Source: Ciceribacter lividus
GTDB lineage: Bacteria > Pseudomonadota > Alphaproteobacteria > Rhizobiales > Rhizobiaceae
Length of the DNA: 64,000 nt
Assembly: GCF_003337715.1 (NCBI RefSeq)
Contig: NZ_QPIX01000006.1
Location: 62,001 to 126,000, forward strand
Reading direction: 5' to 3'
The notes beneath the pieces are model-generated. The model was not told the origin of the DNA. It worked only from the letters and a program-made list of their open reading frames with translations, and ran no database searches. Positions 53,819 through 62,773 of the stretch are shown here, piece by piece; within the stretch, counting starts at the first letter, position 1, and each line of letters begins with the position of its first letter. The position numbers and the translations under genes were made by a program.

Positions 53819-54526
53819 ATGAACAAACAGGGATTACAACCGTTTATCGGCATTCTTGCGCTTGATACATCCTTCCCCAGGATCAGGGGTGATGTGGGCT
53901 GCCCGGACAGCTATCCGTTCTTGTCAAAAGTCGTGATCGTTAATGGTGCCGACAGTCCGGCAATCGTCCGCGACGGCGAGCCTGATGGAGCTTTGCTCGA
54001 GCGTTTTATCGCGGCGGCCATCGAACTCGAGCGGAACGGCGCGTGCGCGATCGTCTCGACTTGCGGTTTTCTGGTCAGCGCGCAAAGGAAGATTGCCGAT
54101 GCCGTCAAGATTCCGGTTATGCTCTCCGGCCTTTCGCTCTATCCGGTCGTCGCGGCATCCTGCCCCGGTCGCGTCGGCATTTTGACGGCGTCGCGCAAGG
54201 CGCTTGGACCCAACGCACTCGCAGCAGCCGGCATTGATCCAAAGCAGGTGGCCATTGCAGGCATGGATGGTGCCTCCGTTTTTGCAGAGACATTTCTGGC
54301 GACCAAACAACGCCAGAACACGTCGTTCGACCGTGACTCCATGGAACGGGCCGTGTGCAATGCAGCCCTTGACCTGCAAAAGTCGGAACCTGACCTTTCC
54401 GCCATTCTTCTCGAATGCGGAAACCTGCCACCCTATGCGCCGGCAATCCGCAAGGTGACCGGACTTCCGGTCTTTCATCTGCTGGACGCGGCAGCTCTCT
54501 TGATGGCTGCAAACGCGAAAGACTGA
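53819..54526 (+). CDS. Aspartate/glutamate/hydantoin racemase-superfamily protein
   Basis: A 235-aa protein of the Asp/Glu racemase superfamily. The two catalytic cysteines are in AIVSTCGFL and ILLECGNLPP, the hallmark of cofactor-independent racemases, maleate isomerases and arylmalonate decarboxylases. The substrate class cannot be named. It is divergent from the TRAP operon, so it may act on the imported acid, and it is convergent with the ydiJ-like gene with 8 bp between stops. Confidence 0.78.
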   Translation: MNKQGLQPFIGILALDTSFPRIRGDVGCPDSYPFLSKVVIVNGADSPAIVRDGEPDGALLERFIAAAIELERNGACAIVSTCGFLVSAQRKIADAVKIPVMLSGLSLYPVVAASCPGRVGILTASRKALGPNALAAAGIDPKQVAIAGMDGASVFAETFLATKQRQNTSFDRDSMERAVCNAALDLQKSEPDLSAILLECGNLPPYAPAIRKVTGLPVFHLLDAAALLMAANAKD

Positions 54527-54534
54527 GGATGCGG

Positions 54535-57453
54535 TCAACCGCTCGATTTGGCGGCGAGCAACTCGACGGGGTGTTGGGCGCGCTTGCCTGAAAACCGTTT
54601 CACCTGACAGCGACAGGAGAAACCGGTAACGAGCGCGGGGCCGTTACCTTCCTCGATCCGCTGACGCCACGACAGGTCATAAATCTTCCTCGACATTTCA
54701 GCGTGTTCACGTTCATGGCCGAAAGTGCCCGCCATGCCGCAGCAGCCGGTCGCCAACGGGTTCACAGACAGCCCGAACGCCGCGAAAATGGATTGCCATC
54801 GGTTTGCGCTGCCCGGATCAGAGGCCTTTTCTGTGCAATGAAGGTAAAGCGGCAAGTCGGTTCTATCGGACTGCGAGGTTCGCCGCCGGATGCGGCCCGC
54901 GAGAATTTCGCCTTCCAGAAAGCGGTCGATGGATACTATCGCAACTTTTCCGGCTTCTTGCGAACCATACTCATCGCTTTCCATTGCCTGCACGACAGGT
55001 TCGATGCCGATCAGCGGATATCCTTCTTTCGCCAAGGTTTCCAAGCCGGCCGATCTTCGGCCGGCTGTCTTTTCAAATGCATTCTTGAAACCCAGGACGT
55101 GCTGCGCCTTTCCGTTTGGCAGAGGAGCGGTTCTCACGACGCGATATCCCAGATTTTCCAGAAGCGCTTGGCAGGCGTCGATCACCGCGCCGTCGAAAGT
55201 CGCCAGAAACGTATCCTCAACGAGAACAACCGTCCTGTCATTGGCCCCATGGCACCTGAAGGCACCGCGCGCCGATTTCGGAGTGGAAACTCTTGGAAGA
55301 TCGACCAACCCCATTGCTGACAACAGCGGCCCTGAAATGTGCATCAGCACATTGGTAAAAGCCGGCGACAGACGCATCAGCGGCCCGAGCGTTTCCAGCC
55401 CACCCAGAAGATAATGCCGCAGCGGCCGACGGTGGCGCTGGTAATAGGAAGCCCAGAAGCGCGAACGCATGGCGGGAATATCCACCTTCACCGGACATTG
55501 CGATGCGCAGGCCTTGCAGCCGAGACAATCCGAAAGGCTTTCATGGAGAGCGGCTTCAAGTTCCGGAAGCAGCCGCCTTGCGCCGTTGGCCCGAATGCCA
55601 CCGCTTTCTATATCCGACCGCAGACGCAACCATTCGCGGATCAGCGCGGCACGGCCTTTCGGCGATTTGCTTCGATCACCGGTCGCTTTGTAGGAGGGGC
55701 ACATCGCGTCGTCGAAATTGCGGTTGAAGCACTGGCCGTTGCCATTGCATCTGACCGAAAGCTCAAATCCTCCGAGCATTTTGCTGTCGATTTGCGCGTC
55801 GCGGCTCCCTCGGAAGGGGACTTCATCGATTGCCTTCAATGCCTGCTTCGGATTCGGGTTCGCGATCTTGCCGGGATTGAGAATGCCATGTGGATCGCAC
55901 ACATTCTTGATCCGGCAGAGGGCGTCGTAAAGCCTCGCCCCAAAAACCATCGGCACATATTCGCCGCGAACGCCTTTGCCATGTTCTCCCCAGATCAGGC
56001 CGCCGTGGGATTGCGCCAGTGCCGCGACAGCATCCGACACCTTGCGGATCATCGCGGCGTCATCCGGGCGGCGCATATCTAGTGCCGGACGAACATGCAC
56101 GCAGCCGACATCGGCATGGCCGAACATGCCATAAGCCAGTCCATGGGAATCGAGAATGTCGCGGAAGCCTTTGACGAACGGCCCAAGGTTTTGCGGTGGC
56201 ACAGCCGCGTCCTCGACAAAGGGTGTTCCCTGCCGGCTCTTGTCCATACGGCCAAGAAGGCCGACGCATTTTTCGCGCAGAGACCAGAGCTGCGAGATCA
56301 CATGGGGGTCGCGAACCACGCGTTCATCGAGGACGGAGGATGGCCGTTTTTCAAAGATGGCTCCCAGCCTCTCGATGGCGCTCTCGAGTTCGGTGTCATC
56401 GTTGGCCTGCACCTCGACGAAATTCAATCCCCCGACTTTGGCTTTTCCGGAATGGGAGAGCACAGCTTCAATATCGGCCCAGACCGGATCGGACTGTGCA
56501 AGCCCGAGAATTTTGTCATCGATGAATTCGACAGCAACCGGATCGGCGGCCACCAGCCGCTCGACATCCGAAAGCGCGGCCATCGCATCGTCATAGGCGA
56601 CGACCATCAGCGCGCGCAGCGGCTTCTTCTTCAAGAGACGCAAGTTGAGGCGCTTGGTCAGCGCCAGTGTACCCTCCGAACCGCAAAGCAGTTTCGAAAG
56701 GCGAAAAACACCATGATCGTCGCGTACTTCCTTCAGATTGTAGCCGGTGAGCCCCCGGTTCATGATCGGGAAAACACGCGCTATCTCATCGGTCTCGGCA
56801 TCAAGAATATCCCGCAAGCTCCTGTGCAGTACTCCGGGCAGATCGTCACGCTCACACACGGCGGCAAATCCTTCCGCATCGAGCGGCGCAGCCTGCCAGT
56901 CGCTTCCGTCTGAGAGGACGACATCCATGGAAAGCACATGATCGGACGTGCGGCCGAAAATCCGCGATCCCTTGCCGGATGCATCGGTTGCCGCCATGCC
57001 GCCCAGCGTCGCGCGAGACGCGGTGGAGACCGTCGGGCCGAAAAAGAGCCCATGTGGCGCGGCGGCGCGGTTCAGTTCGTCAAGGATGACGCCGGGCTCC
57101 ACTACCGCCGTTCGAGTTGCCGGATCTATCCCCAGAATGCGGTTCAGATAACGGGAACAATCGACAATGACGCTGTCGCTCAACGATTGCCCGTTCGTGC
57201 CCGTTCCACCGCCGCGCGCCGCAATGGCGGTTCGGGTTTCTCGAGCGGCCCGCATGATCCGATTGAGGTCTTCCGGCTCGCGCGGGAAAAGCACCGCCTT
57301 GGGCAAACGCTCGTAGATGGAATTGTCCGTAGCGAAAACCGTGCGCTGGGCGTGGCTCAATCCAAGTTCGCCGCCAAAATGCCAAGTCTCCAGCGCCTTG
57401 AGAAAGCGCTGGAGGTTACTGTCGTCTGTCGTGCCAGACAGGATTGCCTTCAT
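54535..57453 (-). CDS. ydiJ: YdiJ-type D-2-hydroxyglutarate dehydrogenase (FAD and Fe-S)
   Basis: A 972-aa flavoprotein close in layout to Escherichia coli YdiJ. The FAD_binding_4 domain (about 45-240) contains AARGGGTGTNGQS, and the FAD-oxidase C-terminal domain follows (to about 540). An iron-sulfur region has CNGNGQCF...MCPS and CLGCKACASQCPVKVD. The C-terminal part carries LHCTEK and TGCCGMAGTFG of CCG-type domains. YdiJ oxidises D-2-hydroxyglutarate to 2-oxoglutarate. It follows hglS without any spacer (0 bp), which makes this substrate very likely since HglS makes D-2-hydroxyglutarate. Electron acceptor is probably quinone. Confidence 0.88.
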   Translation of the reverse strand: MKAILSGTTDDSNLQRFLKALETWHFGGELGLSHAQRTVFATDNSIYERLPKAVLFPREPEDLNRIMRAARETRTAIAARGGGTGTNGQSLSDSVIVDCSRYLNRILGIDPATRTAVVEPGVILDELNRAAAPHGLFFGPTVSTASRATLGGMAATDASGKGSRIFGRTSDHVLSMDVVLSDGSDWQAAPLDAEGFAAVCERDDLPGVLHRSLRDILDAETDEIARVFPIMNRGLTGYNLKEVRDDHGVFRLSKLLCGSEGTLALTKRLNLRLLKKKPLRALMVVAYDDAMAALSDVERLVAADPVAVEFIDDKILGLAQSDPVWADIEAVLSHSGKAKVGGLNFVEVQANDDTELESAIERLGAIFEKRPSSVLDERVVRDPHVISQLWSLREKCVGLLGRMDKSRQGTPFVEDAAVPPQNLGPFVKGFRDILDSHGLAYGMFGHADVGCVHVRPALDMRRPDDAAMIRKVSDAVAALAQSHGGLIWGEHGKGVRGEYVPMVFGARLYDALCRIKNVCDPHGILNPGKIANPNPKQALKAIDEVPFRGSRDAQIDSKMLGGFELSVRCNGNGQCFNRNFDDAMCPSYKATGDRSKSPKGRAALIREWLRLRSDIESGGIRANGARRLLPELEAALHESLSDCLGCKACASQCPVKVDIPAMRSRFWASYYQRHRRPLRHYLLGGLETLGPLMRLSPAFTNVLMHISGPLLSAMGLVDLPRVSTPKSARGAFRCHGANDRTVVLVEDTFLATFDGAVIDACQALLENLGYRVVRTAPLPNGKAQHVLGFKNAFEKTAGRRSAGLETLAKEGYPLIGIEPVVQAMESDEYGSQEAGKVAIVSIDRFLEGEILAGRIRRRTSQSDRTDLPLYLHCTEKASDPGSANRWQSIFAAFGLSVNPLATGCCGMAGTFGHEREHAEMSRKIYDLSWRQRIEEGNGPALVTGFSCRCQVKRFSGKRAQHPVELLAAKSSG

Positions 57454-58857
57454 TCAGGCAGCCTTGTCGACACTTGTCAGCAGGTGTGTCTGGCCGAGCG
57501 ACATCAGCGCCGCTTTCAGGCTGTCGGCCTCTGTTTTTGAATAAAGGTCGAGCTCATAGATCACCTGTGCCCCCAACGCTTCTTCGAATGCAGCCTGATT
57601 GGCTTTTTCCAAATAGTTGGATTGCGCGTCGGAACCGAGATTGGACTGGAAGATCCCTGCTGCGGAAACCGGCAGGAAATCCTCATAAACCTGCGGATCG
57701 GCGATCAAGGCACCCGAGCCAAGAAGGTCTTCGAGACTCGAGACTTGCTTGTCAGACCTTGCACCCGGAGCCACGCGATAACGGAAATAGGCGAGCTTTT
57801 CGCGACGAAGCGTCTCAAATTCATCCGGGAATGCCTCGAACTGCTTTTCGAGTTCAGCTTCGTAGGAAGACGCGTCCTCCCCCTTGCGGCCGACGGCAAC
57901 CGCCCGGCGGGTCTTGCCAAGCAGTTCGTCATAAAGGGCGCGGCCCTTCGGCGTCAGAGCTATCCCGCGTTGTTCGATTTCGCCGAAACGCGCGGTGTGG
58001 GTGCCTTGGTTGCCGCCATTCTCTCCGGCAAAATTGACCTCTTCCTCGAGCGCCTTGAAAGAGGTCTGACGCAACAGGATGTCGGCCTTGCGGCGCGGCG
58101 GCCCTTCAACGATGGCCTTCGGAGCAATGCCCCGCTCCGGCATACCTTTTTGAACCGCATCGATGTCCAGTGTGCGCGGTGTCAGATGGTTAATGTGCGG
58201 GCCGCGGAAGCTGACGACATCTGCAATCAGGCGGTGGGCGTCATGTAGCCGTTTGTAGGTATTTGCCGAAACGGTCGCCTCAGAATGCCAGCGGAATGTT
58301 TCCAGCGCTTCGGCCACGAATTCCCTGGCTTGCTCTTCCGTAAGGCCTCCGTTCTTCTCGGCGGTCGCGATCAGCTCGAGCGCGCGGTCGGTAACGATCT
58401 TGCGCTTGGCGAGAATGCCCGCCGCTTCTTCCGCAAGTCCGCGGTCCTCCAGCAGCTCAAGCCGGATGAGCGAGGTGAAGACGCGGAAGGGATTGCGTGC
58501 AAGCGCGGCCTCATCGACGGGGCGGAAGGCCGTCGAATGGACTGGGAGACCGGCGACCGAGAGATCGTAATAGCCGACCGGAAACATGCCCATGACGGCA
58601 AACATGCGGCGAATGTTGAACAGCTCTTCTGCGGTTCCAAGCCGGATCGCGCCATGGCGTTCAACATCGAGGCGCTCCAGCTCGTCCGCCGCTTCCAGCC
58701 GGGTCTTCAAGGCGGGATCGGCGGCAAGGACGGCTTCGTTGACGTCGCGCACCAGGTCGATCAGCGTGCCGTATTGCGGGACCTCCTTGCGGTACATGTC
58801 GGACATGGCGCTGGAAAACAATGTGCGGATAGTGTCGGAATGAACGAGGTTTGACAT
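57454..58857 (-). CDS. hglS: HglS, 2-oxoadipate dioxygenase/decarboxylase (DUF1338)
   Basis: HglS converts 2-oxoadipate with oxygen to D-2-hydroxyglutarate and CO2 in the bacterial lysine pathway. The 467-aa product is a DUF1338/YdcJ-type protein with the expected metal and substrate residues: His68 and Arg72 in VERHGAIRLG, His224 in PHINHLTPRTL and a glutamate near residue 293 (RFGEIEQRG). The opening YRKEVPQYGTLIDLVRDVN fits the family. It lies 23 bp after the amaB gene and its stop directly abuts the ydiJ start. Confidence 0.93.
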   Translation of the reverse strand: MSNLVHSDTIRTLFSSAMSDMYRKEVPQYGTLIDLVRDVNEAVLAADPALKTRLEAADELERLDVERHGAIRLGTAEELFNIRRMFAVMGMFPVGYYDLSVAGLPVHSTAFRPVDEAALARNPFRVFTSLIRLELLEDRGLAEEAAGILAKRKIVTDRALELIATAEKNGGLTEEQAREFVAEALETFRWHSEATVSANTYKRLHDAHRLIADVVSFRGPHINHLTPRTLDIDAVQKGMPERGIAPKAIVEGPPRRKADILLRQTSFKALEEEVNFAGENGGNQGTHTARFGEIEQRGIALTPKGRALYDELLGKTRRAVAVGRKGEDASSYEAELEKQFEAFPDEFETLRREKLAYFRYRVAPGARSDKQVSSLEDLLGSGALIADPQVYEDFLPVSAAGIFQSNLGSDAQSNYLEKANQAAFEEALGAQVIYELDLYSKTEADSLKAALMSLGQTHLLTSVDKAA

Positions 58858-58880
58858 GGTATTCTTGTCGGTTCCGTTTC

Positions 58881-60383
58881 TCAGAGGTCGAACTTCACGC
58901 CCTGGGCGAGCGGCAGTTCGGAAGAATAGTTTACGGTGGAGGTCTGCCGACGCATGTAGCCCTTCCAGGCATCCGAGCCGGATTCGCGGCCGCCGCCGGT
59001 TTCCTTCTCACCACCGAACGCACCGCCGATTTCAGCACCCGACGGGCCGATATTGACATTGGCGATGCCGCAGTCGGAGCCGACTGCGGAGAGGAAGGTT
59101 TCGGCTTCGCGCACATTGAGCGTGAAGATGCAGGAGGAAAGCCCCTGCGGTACATCGTTTTGAATTTCGATTGCCTCTTCCAGCGTGTCGTAGCCGAGCA
59201 CATAGAGGATCGGTGCGAAGGTTTCTTCCCGAACGGTATCGGTCTGCCGGGGCATCTCGACGAGTGCGGGCTCTACATAGGCGCCGCCCTGCGGAACATT
59301 CGTGGTCACCGTGCGTCCACCTTGAACCTTGCCGCCTTCGGCCTTGGCCTTTTCGATCTGGGCCAGCATACGGTCGCGTGCGCCATGATCGACTAGCGGG
59401 CCGATGAGCGTGGTGCTCTGACGCGGGTCGCCGATGGGAAGCGATGCGTAAGCCTTTGCCAGCCGCTCGACCAGTTCTTCGCGGATGGAATGATGCGCGA
59501 TCAGGCGGCGAAGCGAGGTGCAGCGCTGACCGGCAGTACCGACGGCGGAGAACACGATGGCGCGAACGGCCATGTCGAGGTCGGCGGAGGGGGCGACGAT
59601 CATGGCGTTGTTGCCGCCAAGCTCGAGGATCGGACGGCCCCAGCGCGCCATCACCTTCGGGCCGACAATGCCGCCCATGCGGGTCGAACCGGTCGCCGAA
59701 ATGATCGGTACGTCTTTCGAGGCGACGAGTGCTTCGCCGATTTCGGCGCCGCCGATAACGAGCTGAACCAGGCCTTCCGGCGCATCCGCACCAAAACGCT
59801 TGACTGCGCGATCCATGATCTTCATGCAGGCAATGGCCGTCAGCGGCGTCTTTTCAGACGGCTTCCAGATGACGGGATCGCCGCAAACCAGAGCGAGCGC
59901 CGCATTCCAGCTCCACACGGCGACGGGGAAGTTGAAGGCGGAAATGACGCCGCAAGGCCCCATCGGATGCCAGGTTTCCGACATCTTGTGGCCGGGGCGC
60001 TCGGAGGCGATCGTCAGGCCGTAGAGCTGACGCGACAGGCCGACAGCGAAATCGCAGATGTCGATCATTTCCTGCACTTCGCCGAGACCCTCGGAGACGA
60101 TCTTGCCCGCTTCCAGCGTCACCAGCGCGCCGAGTTCCTTCTTGGAAGCGCGCAGCTCCTCGCCGAGGATGCGCACGAGTTCGCCGCGGCGCGGCGCCGG
60201 AAGCTTGCGCCATGCCTTGAAGGCGGCCTGCGATTTGGCGATGACGGCCGGCATTTCGCTCGCCGCCGTTTCCTTGACCTTGGCGATTTCGGCGCCGTCG
60301 ATGGGGCTGAAAACGGCAAGCGTACCGCCGTTGAGTTCCTGCTCGCTCAAGCCAGTCGCCGCGAGAATATCGTGATGGTTCAT
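58881..60383 (-). CDS. amaB: AmaB-type L-2-aminoadipate semialdehyde dehydrogenase (ALDH7, antiquitin-like)
   Basis: A 500-aa aldehyde dehydrogenase of family 7. It oxidises 2-aminoadipate-6-semialdehyde (in equilibrium with piperideine-6-carboxylate) to 2-aminoadipate. Motifs are the NAD-binding ISATGSTRMG, the general base glutamate in ILELGGNNAMIV and the catalytic cysteine in GTAGQRCTSLRRL. The C-terminal SGSDAWKGYMRRQTSTVNYS is the antiquitin-type tail. It is 18 bp downstream of the aminotransferase gene. Its substrate in this pathway must come from lysine through a step not encoded intact here. Confidence 0.9.
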   Translation of the reverse strand: MNHHDILAATGLSEQELNGGTLAVFSPIDGAEIAKVKETAASEMPAVIAKSQAAFKAWRKLPAPRRGELVRILGEELRASKKELGALVTLEAGKIVSEGLGEVQEMIDICDFAVGLSRQLYGLTIASERPGHKMSETWHPMGPCGVISAFNFPVAVWSWNAALALVCGDPVIWKPSEKTPLTAIACMKIMDRAVKRFGADAPEGLVQLVIGGAEIGEALVASKDVPIISATGSTRMGGIVGPKVMARWGRPILELGGNNAMIVAPSADLDMAVRAIVFSAVGTAGQRCTSLRRLIAHHSIREELVERLAKAYASLPIGDPRQSTTLIGPLVDHGARDRMLAQIEKAKAEGGKVQGGRTVTTNVPQGGAYVEPALVEMPRQTDTVREETFAPILYVLGYDTLEEAIEIQNDVPQGLSSCIFTLNVREAETFLSAVGSDCGIANVNIGPSGAEIGGAFGGEKETGGGRESGSDAWKGYMRRQTSTVNYSSELPLAQGVKFDL

Positions 60384-60401
60384 CTTTGGGCTCCTTCGAG
60401 A

Positions 60402-61604
60402 TTACTGGGCGATCCGGCTGGAAACCGTCGCGGAAATGCGGGCAAGGCCGGCATCAAGTTCCTTGTCTGAATAGGCGAATGACAGCCGTGCGTGGCCGGG
60501 CAGTCCAAAGGCGCGGCCGGGCACAATCGCAATGCCCGCTTCGTCGAGAAGCCATGCGCAGAATTCCGCGTCGGAAGAAAATCCGCATGCCGCCATGGCG
60601 CCCTCGATATTGGGGAAAGCATAGAATGCGCCATCGGGAACGGGGCATTCGATCCCGGGAACGGCATTCAGCGCACTGACGACCTTGTCGCGCCGGGCCA
60701 GCAATGTGGCGCGGCGGTCGTCCAGAAGCGCCTGATCTCCTGTCAGAGCTGCAAGCGCCGCAGCCTGAGCGATCGAGCAGGCGCCGGAAGTAATCTGACC
60801 CTGCACGGCGCCCATCGCCTTGATCAGTTCGGTCGGGCCGATGCCCCAGCCGATGCGCCAGCCGGTCATGGAATACGCCTTGGAAACGCCATTGACGATC
60901 AGCGTCCGCTCAGAAAGCTCCGGTGCCACGGCGGTGAAGGAATGAAACGGGACGAAATTCAGATGCTCGTATATCTCGTCCGCCACGATCCAGACATTGG
61001 GGTAGCGCGCGAGAACCTCCGCAAGCGCCTTGATCTCCTGCCGACCATAAATCGCGCCGGAAGGGTTCGAGGGTGAATTGAGCATCAGCCAGCGTGTGCG
61101 CGGCGTGATCTGGGCTTCGAGCGCGGCCGGGGAGAGCTTGAAACCCTCCGTCATCGGACACGGGACGACGACCGGCCTGCCCTCGGCCATCGATACGATG
61201 TCGGAATAGCTGGTCCAATAGGGAGCCGGCATGATCACTTCGTCGCCCGGTTCAAGCGTTGCCAGCATGGCATTGGCCAGAACCTGTTTGGCGCCTGTCG
61301 AAACGATCACCTCTTTCGGGGTGACGCCATTGATTTTGGCAATGGCGGCGCGAAGTTCAGGCGTCCCGACCGTCGCCGGATAGCGCGTCTTGCCGGCAAG
61401 TGCCGCTGCATGGGCGCCTTCAACGACATGCTGCGGGGTTGGAAAATCCGGCTCTCCCGTTGCAAATGAAATGACGTCCCGGCCTTCGGCCCGCAGCACG
61501 GCCGACCGTTCGGCAAGCTGAACGATCTCGGATATTTCGAGTGATGCGATCCGGGATGCGCGCCGGAACCCGGCCGCTCCGGCTTGTACCTCAGTTTCCG
61601 GCAT
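60402..61604 (-). CDS. PLP-dependent class I/II aminotransferase, probable 2-aminoadipate aminotransferase
   Basis: A 400-aa fold-type I aminotransferase of the AspC/LysN-like group. The PLP-binding lysine is in VNGVSKAYSMTGWRIGW, the cofactor aspartate and tyrosine are in WIVADEIYEHL, and the carboxylate-binding arginine is in GHARLSFAYS. From its place before amaB, hglS and ydiJ it probably converts 2-aminoadipate to 2-oxoadipate. Aspartate aminotransferase activity is the alternative. Its start codon lies inside the 3' end of the 48-codon remnant, so initiation may be coupled to it. Confidence 0.82.
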   Translation of the reverse strand: MPETEVQAGAAGFRRASRIASLEISEIVQLAERSAVLRAEGRDVISFATGEPDFPTPQHVVEGAHAAALAGKTRYPATVGTPELRAAIAKINGVTPKEVIVSTGAKQVLANAMLATLEPGDEVIMPAPYWTSYSDIVSMAEGRPVVVPCPMTEGFKLSPAALEAQITPRTRWLMLNSPSNPSGAIYGRQEIKALAEVLARYPNVWIVADEIYEHLNFVPFHSFTAVAPELSERTLIVNGVSKAYSMTGWRIGWGIGPTELIKAMGAVQGQITSGACSIAQAAALAALTGDQALLDDRRATLLARRDKVVSALNAVPGIECPVPDGAFYAFPNIEGAMAACGFSSDAEFCAWLLDEAGIAIVPGRAFGLPGHARLSFAYSDKELDAGLARISATVSSRIAQ

Positions 61605-61737
61605 AGCAGGTTCCGTTCTTCGTCTTGAGGAAGGCTTCCAGTGAGATATCTTCCTGCTTCAGGAAACCGGTTCCCAGCAGAAGTTCGGCGGCCAACGCGC
61701 CAACCTTTCCAGGACCAAGAACAGCAACCTTCTCCAT
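61591..61737 (-). pseudogene. Internally deleted saccharopine/lysine-dehydrogenase-like remnant
   Basis: A 48-codon open frame with a good GAGGTGAAC ribosome-binding site begins MEKVAVLGPGKVGALAAELL, which is a Rossmann-type NAD(P)-binding start, and ends GFLKQEDISLEAFLKTKNG, which resembles the C-terminus of saccharopine-dehydrogenase-family proteins. The intervening 300 or more codons are missing, so I read it as an in-frame internal deletion. It overlaps the aminotransferase start by 14 bp and may act as a leader for that gene. The alternative is a genuine small protein of unknown function. The family identification is from memory of motif patterns. Confidence 0.55.
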
Positions 61738-61844
61738 GTTCACCTCACGACGTTGACCCAGCTGATCGTAGCCAATTTACGCTTGAACAAAATGCCACAT
61801 TTATGCATTTTTCGATGAGTATATGTAATGAATGGAACTTCGCC

Positions 61845-62747
61845 ATGGACACGCCTCTGCATCTTCCAAGCCTTGCGGTTCTTCGCTGCTTCGAAGCTGC
61901 GGCAAAGCACGAGAGTTTTACGGCGGCAGCCGAAGAACTCGGCCTGACCCAGGGCGCGATCAGCAGGCATGTGAAGGAGCTGGAAGACCAGATCGGGGTC
62001 GCCCTCTTCCGCCGCGAGGGCCGGGGCGTCCGCCTCACCGACGCCGGGCGCAGTTTTGCCGGGGAGCTGCTCGGCGATCTCGACCGCTTGCGGCGGACCA
62101 TTGCGCATGCCGTCGCGGCGGGCAGTTCCACCCAGTTGCTGTCGATCGCGGTCTTGCCGACATTCGGATCGCGCTGGCTGGTGCCACGGTTGCCGGACTT
62201 CAAGAGCGGACGCGAGAATCTCGAACTGGTGGTCTATAGCCGTTCCGAACCATTCGAATTTGCCGAAAGCGGTATCGACCTCGCCATTCACACAGGCCCG
62301 AACGACTGGCCGGGGGCGCAGTTGACCCCCCTTTGCCCGGAAGGGCTTGTAGCGGTTGCTGCGCCGCAGCTTGTCGAAAGGTTCGGCTTGAGCTGTGCGG
62401 AAGATGTATTCGAAATGCCGCTGCTGCATTTGTCTTCCCGCCCCTTGCTATGGGAAAAATTTCGCCAGACCATGCCGGGCGTTGATCACCCGGTGCGCAA
62501 GGGAAGTTATTTCGACCAGTTCGCGCTGGTGATTGCCGCAGCGGTTGCCGGTCTAGGGGCCGCGATCCTGCCCACCTATCTCATCGAGAAGGAACTGCAG
62601 TCCGGCGCGCTGTGTCAGGTCTCGACATTGCCGGAAACCTTTGGGCGTAACTATTACATTGCCACGCCTGCCGGCGCGGGAAAGCCGCTGGCGACGCAAT
62701 TCTCAGTCTGGATACGCAAGCAGGTCAGCCGTCCCCTCAGACTCTAG
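61845..62747 (+). CDS. LysR-family regulator (GcvA-like), likely of the lysine operon
   Basis: A 300-aa LTTR with the HTH LPSLAVLRCFEAAAKHESFTAAAEELGLTQGAISRHV at about residues 6-42 and the GcvA/AmpR-type effector domain (TFGSRWLVPRLPDF, GIDLAIHTG). It starts at ATG 61845 with TGGAAC upstream; an alternative start at 61803 is possible. It is divergent from the dehydrogenase remnant and the lysine operon, which it most probably controls, and convergent with the Lrp gene. Confidence 0.85.
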   Translation: MDTPLHLPSLAVLRCFEAAAKHESFTAAAEELGLTQGAISRHVKELEDQIGVALFRREGRGVRLTDAGRSFAGELLGDLDRLRRTIAHAVAAGSSTQLLSIAVLPTFGSRWLVPRLPDFKSGRENLELVVYSRSEPFEFAESGIDLAIHTGPNDWPGAQLTPLCPEGLVAVAAPQLVERFGLSCAEDVFEMPLLHLSSRPLLWEKFRQTMPGVDHPVRKGSYFDQFALVIAAAVAGLGAAILPTYLIEKELQSGALCQVSTLPETFGRNYYIATPAGAGKPLATQFSVWIRKQVSRPLRL

Positions 62748-62773
62748 AGTATCCGTATTGGCCAAGTCAGGGC

